From the NCBI GenBank assembly GCA_037131735.1, contig JBAXQM010000005.1, positions 73,998 to 137,997 of the forward strand: a stretch of DNA of 64,000 nt, given 5' to 3'. Below are positions 34,378 through 43,081 of this stretch, one piece after another. How positions within the stretch are numbered: the first letter of the stretch is position 1; the number at the start of each line of letters is the position of its first letter. This DNA comes from CAIUPE01 sp037131735. GTDB taxonomy: Bacteria > Pseudomonadota > Alphaproteobacteria > Rhizobiales > Beijerinckiaceae. The notes beneath the pieces were generated by a model. It saw only the letters and a program-made list of their open reading frames with translations, was not told the origin of the DNA and searched no databases. The translations under genes and the position numbers were made by a program.

Positions 34378-35789
34378 AACTTCCCACCGAGTTGGGTGCC
34401 ATTCACTTTATCGGCATTGGCGGTATTGGCATGTCCGGTATTGCCGAAGTACTGCATAATCTTGGCTATCGCGTGCAAGGCTCGGATGCGAGTGACAATG
34501 CCAATGTGAAACGCTTACGCGATAAAGGCATCACCGTGTTCGTTGGTCATGATGCGCGTAATGTAGGCGATGCGGAAGTGCTTGTTGTTTCGACCGCGAT
34601 CCAGCGTGATAATCCGGAATTGATGGCTGCTCGCGAGCGGCGCATTCCGGTGGTGCGGCGTGCAGAAATGCTTGCGGAATTGATGCGGCTTAAAACCTGC
34701 GTCGCTATTGCCGGCACGCATGGTAAAACAACGACAACATCGCTTGTGGCTACGCTCCTTGTTGCGGGCCAATTCGATCCGACCGTGATCAATGGCGGTA
34801 TCATCAATGCCTATGGCACCAATGCGCGTCTTGGCGATGGCGAATGGATGGTTGTCGAAGCTGACGAGTCCGATGGTACATTTTTGAAATTGCCCGCGGA
34901 TGTGGCCATCGTTACCAATATTGATCCGGAACATCTTGATCACTTCAAAACATTTGACGCGATCAAAGAAGCGTTCCGCACTTTTGTCGAAAATCTGCCT
35001 TTCTACGGCTTCGCGGTGATGTGCCTTGATCATCCGACTGTTCAGGAGCTTGTCGGCCGGATCGAAGATCGTCGTGTCATCACTTATGGCGAAAATCCGC
35101 AAGCCGATGTGCGGTTGATGGATATTGATCTTTCGGGTGGCCGCTCGCGTTTTTCAGTTGCCATTCGGGATCGCAAAACAAAGGCATTGACGGTTATCGA
35201 CGGTCTCGAATTGCCAATGCCCGGCCATCATAATGCGTTGAACGCCACTGCAGCAATTGCAGTGGCATTTCATCTGGGCATGACGCCAGAAGCCATACGC
35301 GCGGGCTTGAAAACTTTTGGCGGCGTAAAGCGGCGCTTCACCAAAACCGGCGAATGGAATGGCGCGCAGATTTTTGATGATTACGGCCATCATCCGGTAG
35401 AAATTGCTGCGGTATTGAAGGCGGCGCGGGCGTCGACATCAGGCAAAGTGATCGCCATTGTTCAACCTCATCGCTACACAAGATTGGCGTCTCTGTTTGA
35501 TCAATTCTCGACCTGCTTTAATGACGCGGATTATGTGATCGTTGCCGATACTTATGCGGCGGGCGAACAGCCGATTGCCGGCGCTGATCGTGACTCTCTC
35601 GTCGCCGGATTAAAAGCGCACGGCCATCGCAACGTCATTGCTCTTCCTGACGCGGCTTCGCTCGCTCGTCTCGTCAAGCCTTTGGCGTCAAAGGGTGATT
35701 ATATTGTGTGCCTTGGTGCCGGAAATATCACGCAATGGGCCTATGCGTTGCCAGGTGAGCTGGCGGCGCTTGAACAACAAGGCGCGTGA
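34374..35789 (+). CDS. murC: UDP-N-acetylmuramate--L-alanine ligase
   Basis: A 471-residue Mur ligase that adds the first amino acid, L-alanine, to UDP-MurNAc. HFIGIGGIGMSGIAEVLHNLGY at the N-terminus (dinucleotide-like UDP loop), the ATP loop AGTHGKTTTTSLVA, EADESDGTFLKLP, TNIDPEHLDHF and the C-terminal FDDYGHHPVEIAAVL, QPHRYTRL and DTYAAGEQP are diagnostic. Starts within the murG stop and ends in a TGATG overlap with murB. Confidence 0.97.
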   Translation: MKLPTELGAIHFIGIGGIGMSGIAEVLHNLGYRVQGSDASDNANVKRLRDKGITVFVGHDARNVGDAEVLVVSTAIQRDNPELMAARERRIPVVRRAEMLAELMRLKTCVAIAGTHGKTTTTSLVATLLVAGQFDPTVINGGIINAYGTNARLGDGEWMVVEADESDGTFLKLPADVAIVTNIDPEHLDHFKTFDAIKEAFRTFVENLPFYGFAVMCLDHPTVQELVGRIEDRRVITYGENPQADVRLMDIDLSGGRSRFSVAIRDRKTKALTVIDGLELPMPGHHNALNATAAIAVAFHLGMTPEAIRAGLKTFGGVKRRFTKTGEWNGAQIFDDYGHHPVEIAAVLKAARASTSGKVIAIVQPHRYTRLASLFDQFSTCFNDADYVIVADTYAAGEQPIAGADRDSLVAGLKAHGHRNVIALPDAASLARLVKPLASKGDYIVCLGAGNITQWAYALPGELAALEQQGA

Positions 35790-36691
35790 TGGATCTGCAC
35801 GCGCTTGATTTATCTTCTCTTAAAGGGGCGATCCACTTTGATGCGCCGCTCGCATCTTTATCTTGGTTTCGTGTAGGCGGTCCTGCCGATCTTCTTTTCA
35901 CGCCTGAGGATGAAGACGATCTTATTGCGTTTTTGAAGCTGTTGCCGCACTCGGTTCCTCTCTATGTTATTGGGCTTGGTTCAAATTTACTTGTGCGCGA
36001 TGGCGGTATACGCGGTGCTGTGATCAGGCTCGGTAAAGCCTTTCAAACCATCACGATTGAATCCGATCATCATATTCGTGTCGGCGCGCAAGCCGCCGAT
36101 GTGAAAGTCGCGCGCCTGGCGGCGGAAGCGGGCATTGCGGGCTTTTCATTTTTGCGCGGTATTCCGGGCACAATTGGCGGCGCGTTGCGCATGAATGGCG
36201 GCGCTTATGGCGGCGAGATCAAGGATATTTTTGTCTCGGCACGCGGGATTGATCGCGAAGGCCGCGTGCATAAGTTTGACCATGCCTCGATGGGTTTTTC
36301 TTATCGTCATACATCAGTTGCGTCAGATATTATTTTCACTGAAGCCTTATTCAAAGGTCAGGCGGGTGATCCCGCAAAGATTCTTGATGAGATGAATGCT
36401 ATCACCGATGCGCGATCATCAACACAGCCTGTGAATACGCGCACCGGCGGTTCGACCTTCCGCAACCCAGAAGGAAAAAAGGCCTGGGAGCTTATTGATC
36501 AGGCAGGATTGCGCGGGCATCGCATCGGCGGTGCTGAAATTTCAAAACTGCATACAAATTTTTTGATTGCGCATGACGGCGCAACAGCTGCTGATCTCGA
36601 AACGCTTGGTGAAGAGGCGCGGCGTCGCGTTAAAGAGATGACGGGCATCACGCTCGAATGGGAAATTAAAATCGTAGGAGAGCCCGTGTGA
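35789..36691 (+). CDS. murB: UDP-N-acetylenolpyruvoylglucosamine reductase
   Basis: A 300-residue FAD-dependent enzyme that reduces UDP-enolpyruvyl-GlcNAc to UDP-MurNAc with NADPH. FAD-site motifs: SWFRVGGPADLLFTPED, GLGSNLLVRDGGIRG, and FSFLRGIPGTIGGALRMNGGAYGGEI; the catalytic Ser is in TGGSTFRNPEGKKAWELID and the catalytic Glu lies near the C-terminus in GITLEWEIKIVGE. This is the short (type II) form. ATG 35789 overlaps the murC stop and the stop overlaps the ddl start by one base. Confidence 0.95.
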   Translation: MDLHALDLSSLKGAIHFDAPLASLSWFRVGGPADLLFTPEDEDDLIAFLKLLPHSVPLYVIGLGSNLLVRDGGIRGAVIRLGKAFQTITIESDHHIRVGAQAADVKVARLAAEAGIAGFSFLRGIPGTIGGALRMNGGAYGGEIKDIFVSARGIDREGRVHKFDHASMGFSYRHTSVASDIIFTEALFKGQAGDPAKILDEMNAITDARSSTQPVNTRTGGSTFRNPEGKKAWELIDQAGLRGHRIGGAEISKLHTNFLIAHDGATAADLETLGEEARRRVKEMTGITLEWEIKIVGEPV

Positions 36692-37611
36692 TGAAACATG
36701 TCGCCGTATTGATGGGCGGGCTTTCAGCCGAACGCAGCGTGAGTTTGAAATCCGGCGCAGCCTGCGCTTTGGCGCTTGAGAGCGAAGGCTATCGCGTCAC
36801 CCGCGTTGATGTAGGTCATGATATTTCTGACGCGCTCACACATTTAAAACCTGATGTCGTGTTCAATGCGTTGCATGGCCGTTTCGGTGAAGATGGTATC
36901 GTGCAGGGCATTCTCGAGATGTTGCGCATTCCCTATACGCATTCAGGAGTCTTGGCCTCATCTCTCGCGATGCAAAAGGATCGCGCTAAGTCGGTCATGA
37001 AAGCAGCAGGTGTGCCGGTGGCTGACGGTATTACCATCAGCCGGTTCGAGGCGGCGAAGGCCCATGTCATGCCGCCACCCTATGTGGTGAAGCCGGTCAA
37101 TGAGGGGTCGTCCGTTGGCGTTATTCTCGTGCGGGAAGACCGTTCACATCCTCCTCAGGAGCTTGGTCGCGCTGATTGGCCCCATGGCGATATGGTTTTG
37201 ATTGAGCGCTATATCCCCGGGCGGGAGTTAACCTGCGCTGTTATGGATGGGCGGGCGTTGGGGGTCATCGATATCCAGCCGGCGGCCGGAAGTTTTTACG
37301 ATTTTGAGTCGAAATATGCCAAGGGCGGATCAATTCACGTTTTGCCGGCAAAAATTTTACCGAATATTTACCATCTTGTCCAAAAGCTAGCGTTAACGGC
37401 GCATCAATCTTTAGGCTGCCGCGGTGTGAGCCGCATGGACTTTCGTTACGACGACACGCCCAATGGTACGGGCGAGGTGGTCTGCCTCGAAGTCAACACC
37501 CAGCCGGGGATGACGGAAACGTCTTTGGTGCCCGAATTGGCTGCCCATGAGGGTATCGGGTTTGGCGGGTTAGTACGATGGATGGTGGAGGACGCGAGCT
37601 GCGAGCGCTAA
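36691..37611 (+). CDS. ddl: D-alanine--D-alanine ligase
   Basis: A 306-residue ATP-grasp enzyme making the D-Ala-D-Ala dipeptide for MurF. N-terminal HVAVLMGGLSAERSVSLKSG, NALHGRFGEDGIVQGILE, YTHSGVLASSLAMQKDRAKSVM, the ATP-grasp PPYVVKPVNEGSSVGV, ERYIPGRELTCAVM, and CLEVNTQPGMTETSLVPE. It overlaps murB by one base and runs 34 bases into ftsQ. Confidence 0.96.
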   Translation: MKHVAVLMGGLSAERSVSLKSGAACALALESEGYRVTRVDVGHDISDALTHLKPDVVFNALHGRFGEDGIVQGILEMLRIPYTHSGVLASSLAMQKDRAKSVMKAAGVPVADGITISRFEAAKAHVMPPPYVVKPVNEGSSVGVILVREDRSHPPQELGRADWPHGDMVLIERYIPGRELTCAVMDGRALGVIDIQPAAGSFYDFESKYAKGGSIHVLPAKILPNIYHLVQKLALTAHQSLGCRGVSRMDFRYDDTPNGTGEVVCLEVNTQPGMTETSLVPELAAHEGIGFGGLVRWMVEDASCER

Positions 37612-38537
37612 GGGGGCAATCCGCCTCCAGCGAATTCGCGTTTGTACATCGTGTTCATCATTCTCGCTTTCGCGTTTTAACGTCTCGTTTTGGGTCAGAC
37701 CCCCGCTTTCGCGATACGGTTTCCGCTCTCGTCACGCGTATTCCCAAGGGTATCGGCTCAACGCTGACTATCGGGCTGTTTGCCGCGACGCTTCTCTTTA
37801 GCCTTGAACGCGGCGGTCATATTCAATCCTTTCTCGAAGCGCATGGCGATTTGCGGCAAGAAGCCTTGCGACTTGCCGGTTTTGATATTCGTAGCGTCAC
37901 AATCACAGGGCTTCAAACGCTGAACGAGCAGGATGTACTTGCCGCTGCCGATATCGAAGCCGATGACTCGCTGCCTTTCCTTGATGCTGATGCGGTGCGT
38001 ACACGTTTGATGGCGTTGCCGCTTGTGCGCGATGTCACCGTACGCAAATTCTATCCGAATGCGCTCTCTATCGGTATTTCTGAAAATAAGCCCTATGCTT
38101 TGTGGCAGCGCGATGGAGAAGTTTCGATCATCGGATCAGATGGTCGTGTCATTGGTGACATGAATGATGAAGCCTTCGCCAATTTGCCCCTCGTCGTGGG
38201 CGAAGGGGCTGCGGCGCGGGCAACAGAGTTTGTTTCCATTCTCGATGGTGCGCCTGATGTAAAACCGCTTGTAAAAGCAGGTGTTCGCGTGGGTGATCGC
38301 CGCTGGACATTGAAACTCACAAGCGGTCTTGATGTCCTTTTGCCGGAAGAGAATCCATCGGCGGCACTGCAAAAATTTTCAAGTTTTGTGCGTGATCATA
38401 AGTTAACCGATAAAGACATTGTTCTTGTTGATCTGCGCTATCCGGACCGTGTTGTTCTGCGTCTGACCGAGGCTGCTGCTGCGCAGCGCGAAGAGCAGTT
38501 GAAAGCCAAAGCCAAGGCGAAGGGAGGTCCGGCATGA
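37578..38537 (+). CDS. ftsQ: Cell division protein FtsQ
   Basis: A 319-residue bitopic divisome protein. A basic cytoplasmic region of about 55 residues precedes the membrane helix (STLTIGLFAATLLFSL), then the POTRA domain (FDIRSVTITGLQTLNEQDVL, SLPFLDADAVRTRLMALPLVRDVTVRKFYPNAL written here as its key span), and the FtsQ beta domain (LPLVVGEGAA, DLRYPDRVVLRLTE). The C-terminus is a Lys/Ala-rich tail. FtsQ binds FtsB/L in the periplasm. The start at ATG 37578 lies inside the ddl gene; the stop overlaps ftsA (ATGA). Confidence 0.94.
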   Translation: MDGGGRELRALRGQSASSEFAFVHRVHHSRFRVLTSRFGSDPRFRDTVSALVTRIPKGIGSTLTIGLFAATLLFSLERGGHIQSFLEAHGDLRQEALRLAGFDIRSVTITGLQTLNEQDVLAAADIEADDSLPFLDADAVRTRLMALPLVRDVTVRKFYPNALSIGISENKPYALWQRDGEVSIIGSDGRVIGDMNDEAFANLPLVVGEGAAARATEFVSILDGAPDVKPLVKAGVRVGDRRWTLKLTSGLDVLLPEENPSAALQKFSSFVRDHKLTDKDIVLVDLRYPDRVVLRLTEAAAAQREEQLKAKAKAKGGPA

Positions 38538-39859
38538 GCGAGTACGGACCGAGCCTCACGCCGCGTATGCGGCCGATCAATCCGAAACGTACAACCATCG
38601 TCTCCGTGCTTGATGTGGGCACAAGCAAAGTTGTTTGCCTCATCGCCGAGCTTTTGCCGGCTTCAGGCGCTGAGGCGCTCAAGGGCCGTTCCCATAAAGC
38701 GCGGATCATCGGCTTAGGTCATCAACGCGCGCGCGGTATCAAAGGTGGCGCGATTATTGATCTAGAAGCCGCTGAGCATTCGATCCGTCTCGCGATTGAC
38801 TCCGCCGAGCGCATGGCGCGCGTCGAAGTGCGATCGGTCATTGTGAATATGACAGGCGGTCGTCTGAAATCAGAAGCCTATAACGCGGAAATCTTCTTGC
38901 GCGGGCAGGGCGTTGCCGATGGCGATATTCGCCGCGTCTTCGAGGCGATGAGTTATACGGGCGCAGAAGCCGGACGTAGCGTTTTGCATTCGCTGCCGAC
39001 CGGATTCTCGATTGATGAAACGCGCCATATTCGCGATCCGCATGGCATGATCGGCGAAAAGCTTGGCGTGGATATGCATATCCTCACCAGCGACGAATAT
39101 GCGATCCGCAATCTGATGCTTGCCGTCGAGCGCTGCCATGTTGGCGTTGAGGCGGTTGTGGCGAGCCCTTATGCGAGCGGTTTGTCCTGCTTGGTAGATG
39201 ATGAAGCCGAGATGGGCGTGGCAGTTGTCGATTTGGGCGGCGGCACAACAAGCGTCGGCGTGTTCTCGAATGGTGTTCTTGTTCATGCTGATGCGGTTGC
39301 GGTTGGTGGCAATCACATCACGATGGATATTGCGCGCGGTCTTTCAACGGGCATCAACCATGCCGAACGGTTGAAAACACTTTATGGTTCGACCTTGGCG
39401 AGCCCGTCGGATGATCGCGAAACCGTTGCGGTTGCATCCGTTGATGAAGCGCAAGGCGATCATGTTTATCACATTCCAAAATCTCAGCTTGTTCGAATCA
39501 TCCGTCCGCGTGTTGAAGAGATTTTAGAGCTTGTGCGCGATCGGTTGAAGACATCCGGATTTGCAGCGGAAGCGGGACGTCGCATCGTTTTGACGGGAGG
39601 CGGCGCATCGCTAACGGGATTGTCCGAATTGTGTCGAATCGTAATCTCGAAACAAGTTCGAGTCGGTCGCCCGCTCGGCGTGCAGGGTTTGCCGGAAGCC
39701 TTGAAGGGACCTGCTTTTGCAGCGCCTGTTGGGCTTCTCGTTTATCCGCAAGTTGCTGCGCTCGAACATTTCGAGCCGCGCACATCGGGGCTGGCTTTGG
39801 GTACTGGGACAGATGGGTATTTCATGCGTGTCGGCCGCTGGCTGCGCGAAAGTTTCTAA
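38534..39859 (+). CDS. ftsA: Cell division protein FtsA
   Basis: A 441-residue actin-like ATPase that tethers FtsZ to the membrane. Actin-fold motifs: VSVLDVGTSKVVCLIAEL (phosphate 1), VAVVDLGGGTTSVGVFSNG (phosphate 2) and IVLTGGGASLTGLSEL (adenosine). Domain 1C is in the 90-170 region (GGRLKSEAYNAEI). The C-terminus ends in an amphipathic stretch (FMRVGRWLRESF), the membrane-targeting sequence. The gene overlaps ftsQ and is followed by 93 bases before ftsZ. Confidence 0.96.
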   Translation: MSEYGPSLTPRMRPINPKRTTIVSVLDVGTSKVVCLIAELLPASGAEALKGRSHKARIIGLGHQRARGIKGGAIIDLEAAEHSIRLAIDSAERMARVEVRSVIVNMTGGRLKSEAYNAEIFLRGQGVADGDIRRVFEAMSYTGAEAGRSVLHSLPTGFSIDETRHIRDPHGMIGEKLGVDMHILTSDEYAIRNLMLAVERCHVGVEAVVASPYASGLSCLVDDEAEMGVAVVDLGGGTTSVGVFSNGVLVHADAVAVGGNHITMDIARGLSTGINHAERLKTLYGSTLASPSDDRETVAVASVDEAQGDHVYHIPKSQLVRIIRPRVEEILELVRDRLKTSGFAAEAGRRIVLTGGGASLTGLSELCRIVISKQVRVGRPLGVQGLPEALKGPAFAAPVGLLVYPQVAALEHFEPRTSGLALGTGTDGYFMRVGRWLRESF

Positions 39860-39952
39860 AGGGGATCGGCACTGCGGCGCGGCGGCCTCGGTGTCAAAAA
39901 TGAGTTCAACAAAGGCGCTGCCGGGCGTCGAACCAGAGTAAAGGCGAAGACC

Positions 39953-41662
39953 ATGACGATCAATCTTGCAGCTCCGGACATCCGGGAATTGAAACCAAGA
40001 ATTACCGTGTTCGGTGTTGGCGGCGGTGGCGGCAATGCTGTTAACAACATGATCGAAATCGGTCTGCAGGGCTGCGAATTCGTGGTCGGCAATACGGATG
40101 CGCAAGCGCTTACAAGCTCGAAGGCGCATCGCGTTATTCAGATGGGCATGCAAGTGACGGAAGGTTTGGGCGCTGGCTCCCAGCCGGAAGTTGGTCGTGC
40201 GGCTGCTGAAGAAGTGATCGATGAAATCCGCGATCAACTCGCAGGCGCGCATATGGTGTTTGTCACGGCCGGTATGGGTGGTGGTACGGGAACGGGTGCC
40301 GCGCCCGTCATCGCACGCGCCGCGCGTGATATGGGCATCCTCACGGTGGGTGTTGTCACGAAGCCATTTCAGTTCGAAGGCACACGCCGTATGCGCCTTG
40401 CTGAATCCGGTATTACTGAATTGCAGAAATGCGTCGATACGCTGATCATCATTCCGAACCAGAATCTGTTCCGCGTTGCCAATGAGCAAACCACTTTCGC
40501 CGATGCGTTTGCTATGGCTGACCGCGTTCTTTATTCTGGTGTCGCCTGCATCACCGATTTGATGGTCAAAGAAGGCCTAATCAATCTCGACTTCGCCGAT
40601 GTCCGCGCTGTGATGCGTGAAATGGGCAAGGCCATGATGGGCACGGGCGAAGCAACGGGCGAGAAGCGCGCCCTTCGTGCTGCCGAAGCGGCGATTGCCA
40701 ATCCATTGCTTGATGATGTGAATATGTCGGGCGCGCGTGGTCTTCTGATCTCGATCACCGGCGGTTCTGATCTTACGCTTTATGAAGTTGATGAAGCTGC
40801 CACACGCATTCGTGAAGAAGTTGATCCTGATGCGAATGTGATCTTCGGCGCAACACGTGATGACTCGCTTGAAGGTATTGTGCGTGTGTCGGTTGTTGCG
40901 ACCGGTATCGATCACGCTGAAATCATGCGCCAGAATGCAACGGCTCCGATCCAGACATCGGCCGTTTCTGAACATCGCTTGCGTGATATGGCCGACCGCG
41001 TGCGTAATGAAGTGACAGCCGCACTCGCGCGTCCTGTTGAACATCATACGCCGGTTGCACCCGTTGCTCCGGCAGCACCCGCCGCGTCTTATGTGTCACA
41101 GGCTCCTATGGCCGAAGCCCCCGCATATCAGCAGCCTTATCAGCCGCGCGGTATTCAGGTTGCGCCTGATCTCGCCATTCGTCCGGCTGCACCGCGTCCG
41201 ATGATGCCTGAGCCACAATCACAACCTGCGCCACGTATGCCTGACTCTTATGCGCCACATGTTGATGATCGCGGTTTTGTGCCGCCGGTGTCGGAGCGTC
41301 CCATGCGTCCGGTGCGTATGCCATCGGCAGAAGATTTCCCGCCGATCGCGCAGAGAAGCCTTGAAGCCGGTCATCAAGATCGTGCTGCCCCGGCAGCTGT
41401 TGAAGGTCAGAAGAAGTCATTGATGGAACGCTTGGTTTCCGCAGGCTTCGGTGGCCGCCGTGCCGACCCAGCTGAAATGCCTGCTCCGCCGCGCGCCGTA
41501 TCGGTTGAACAACAACCGATGATGGCCCAGCCGGAAATGCCGGCTCCTGTGCAGCGCCCGGTTCAACAGCCTGTACAGGCTGCACGTCCCGCCGCGCCCC
41601 AGCGGATGTTCGAGGATGACCAGATGGAAATCCCGGCCTTCTTGCGCCGCCAGTCGAACTGA
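39953..41662 (+). CDS. ftsZ: Cell division protein FtsZ
   Basis: A 569-residue tubulin-like GTPase, the scaffold of the Z ring. GTPase core residues about 15-330: VFGVGGGGGNAVNNMI, NTDAQAL, the tubulin signature GMGGGTGTG (107-115), FEGTRRMRLAE and the T7 loop NLDFADVRAVM. Residues about 335-550 form an intrinsically disordered linker rich in Pro, Ala and Gln, very long compared with the ~50 residues of E. coli but usual in Hyphomicrobiales. The C-terminal peptide MEIPAFLRRQSN binds FtsA and other tethers. AAAGGCGA precedes the start. A terminator follows directly. Confidence 0.97.
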   Translation: MTINLAAPDIRELKPRITVFGVGGGGGNAVNNMIEIGLQGCEFVVGNTDAQALTSSKAHRVIQMGMQVTEGLGAGSQPEVGRAAAEEVIDEIRDQLAGAHMVFVTAGMGGGTGTGAAPVIARAARDMGILTVGVVTKPFQFEGTRRMRLAESGITELQKCVDTLIIIPNQNLFRVANEQTTFADAFAMADRVLYSGVACITDLMVKEGLINLDFADVRAVMREMGKAMMGTGEATGEKRALRAAEAAIANPLLDDVNMSGARGLLISITGGSDLTLYEVDEAATRIREEVDPDANVIFGATRDDSLEGIVRVSVVATGIDHAEIMRQNATAPIQTSAVSEHRLRDMADRVRNEVTAALARPVEHHTPVAPVAPAAPAASYVSQAPMAEAPAYQQPYQPRGIQVAPDLAIRPAAPRPMMPEPQSQPAPRMPDSYAPHVDDRGFVPPVSERPMRPVRMPSAEDFPPIAQRSLEAGHQDRAAPAAVEGQKKSLMERLVSAGFGGRRADPAEMPAPPRAVSVEQQPMMAQPEMPAPVQRPVQQPVQAARPAAPQRMFEDDQMEIPAFLRRQSN

Positions 41663-41694
41663 AAACCCGTATTTCAGTCCTGAAATGAGAGTTC

Positions 41695-41728
41695 AGCCCG
41701 GATCATAAAGATCCGGGCTAAATTTTTG
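41695..41728 (+). terminator. Rho-independent terminator after ftsZ
   Basis: AGCCCGGATC (41695-41704), loop ATAAA and GATCCGGGCT (41710-41719) make a perfect ten-base-pair stem, followed by AAATTTTTG. It lies 33 bases after the ftsZ stop and closes the dcw transcript. Confidence 0.9.
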
Positions 41729-41839
41729 TAAAATAACGATTTTTTAACGTTTTCCCCAGCTCCCTTTTTTGTAACAAACGGTAAGAAACCGTGATTTGAG
41801 CCAAGAGAGAGGCGCGGGTAGAAGAGGGTACGAATTCGG

Positions 41840-41911
41840 TCCGCATTTTAGCGGATTCGGATATGGGGGACGGACGGGACGATGCTGCGCTGACGGATCC
41901 TCAAAGGATCC
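41840..41911 (+). promoter_or_regulatory. lpxC leader with two hairpins (gap 41663-41965)
   Basis: The 303-base gap between ftsZ and lpxC holds the ftsZ terminator and then two further perfect hairpins: TCCGC-ATTTTA-GCGGA (41840-41855) and GGATCC-TCAAA-GGATCC (41895-41911), about 55 bases before the lpxC start. The region must include the lpxC promoter. The hairpins could be transcript leader structures controlling LpxC synthesis; no known regulatory motif is recognised. Confidence 0.4.
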
Positions 41912-41965
41912 CGTTGAAAAGAGCGGGCAGAGTTTCAGCCAAGACGGCGTGAGATAAGAGACGTT

Positions 41966-42910
41966 ATGAGTTCTTCGCGACAAGTGACCTTAGCACGCCG
42001 CGCCCGTTTGTCGGGCCATGGGGTTCATTCCGGTAAACCGGTTTCCATCATTCTTCATCCGGCAGCTGACAATCATGGCATTCGGTTCTTGCGCACCGGC
42101 CTTGAAGGGGGTCGTGAGCGTTTGATTTCTGCACGTCATGATGCTGTCAGCGCATCTGAATTATGCACCATCATCGGCGACCATGAGACGGGCGCCATTT
42201 CGACAATCGAACATTTGATGGCAGCGCTTTACGCTTCAAACATCGATAACCTTCTCGTTGAAATTGACGGTGCTGAAGTGCCGATTATGGATGGAAGCTC
42301 TGCGCCATTCATTGCAGCGATTGATCGTGCGGGTCTTGTGTCGCAGAAGTCTGCGCGTCGTTATCTTCGTATATTGAAGCCTGTGCGCGTTGAAAAAGAC
42401 GGAAAGTTTTCTGAGCTCGTTCCGTTCGCACGCGGTTTCCGGTTGACGGTTGAAATCGATTTTCCAACCGCGTTGATTGGGCGTCAGAAAAAGACTCTTG
42501 ATCTCACGCCTGACTCATTCCGTGATGAATTGCAGCACGCGCGCACCTTCGGCTTTTTGAAGGACGTTGATCATCTGCGGAAGGCGGGCTTTGCGCTTGG
42601 TGCCTCGCTTGAAAACACAGTGGCAATTGATGGCGATGCGATCCTCAATCCTGAAGGATTGCGTTACCGCGATGAATTCATTCGCCATAAAATGCTCGAT
42701 GCTGTTGGCGACCTGGCTTTGGCCGGTTTGCCAATCATCGGCCATTTCCGCTCATGGTGCAGCGGCCACCGCATGAATGTGGCTGCTCTTGAGGCGCTCT
42801 TCGCTGATCGGACCGCCTATGAGATCGTTGAAGACAAGCGCGCTGAGGCCGCTTTAGGCCCGGTTCGCTCGCGCGTAGCGGCCGTGGCTTGCGCCCCTTC
42901 GGTCGACTGA
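41966..42910 (+). CDS. lpxC: UDP-3-O-acyl-N-acetylglucosamine deacetylase
   Basis: A 314-residue zinc amidase for the committed step of lipid A synthesis. Family motifs: GHGVHSGKPVSIILHPA, ISTIEHLMAALYA with zinc ligand H83, EVPIMDGSSAPF, and RHKMLDAVGDLALAG with zinc ligands H241 and D245; the catalytic His lies in GHFRSWCSGH. The length and order are normal. The gene has its own leader after the ftsZ terminator, so it is expressed apart from the dcw transcript. Confidence 0.97.
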   Translation: MSSSRQVTLARRARLSGHGVHSGKPVSIILHPAADNHGIRFLRTGLEGGRERLISARHDAVSASELCTIIGDHETGAISTIEHLMAALYASNIDNLLVEIDGAEVPIMDGSSAPFIAAIDRAGLVSQKSARRYLRILKPVRVEKDGKFSELVPFARGFRLTVEIDFPTALIGRQKKTLDLTPDSFRDELQHARTFGFLKDVDHLRKAGFALGASLENTVAIDGDAILNPEGLRYRDEFIRHKMLDAVGDLALAGLPIIGHFRSWCSGHRMNVAALEALFADRTAYEIVEDKRAEAALGPVRSRVAAVACAPSVD

Positions 42911-42961
42911 GCCTGTTTTTGGCCGTTTGACCCTATTTCCGCCGTCTTTTGTGTCTTTTTG

Positions 42962-42980
42962 TCCCGCACTGCTGGCGGGA
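42962..42980 (+). other. Hairpin between lpxC and bamD
   Basis: TCCCGC-ACTGCTG-GCGGGA is a perfect six-base-pair stem 50 bases after lpxC. No clear U-run follows on the plus strand, so it may be a weak or factor-dependent terminator or a leader element for bamD. Confidence 0.4.
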
Positions 42981-43081
42981 TGTTAGCGTTTGGTTTATGT
43001 AACCAGCGCATTCTGCGGGCCAATGCGAATCTGTGCCCATAGCTTTTGTGATCGTCACTATCTGGGGGAGCCTTGTTGACC

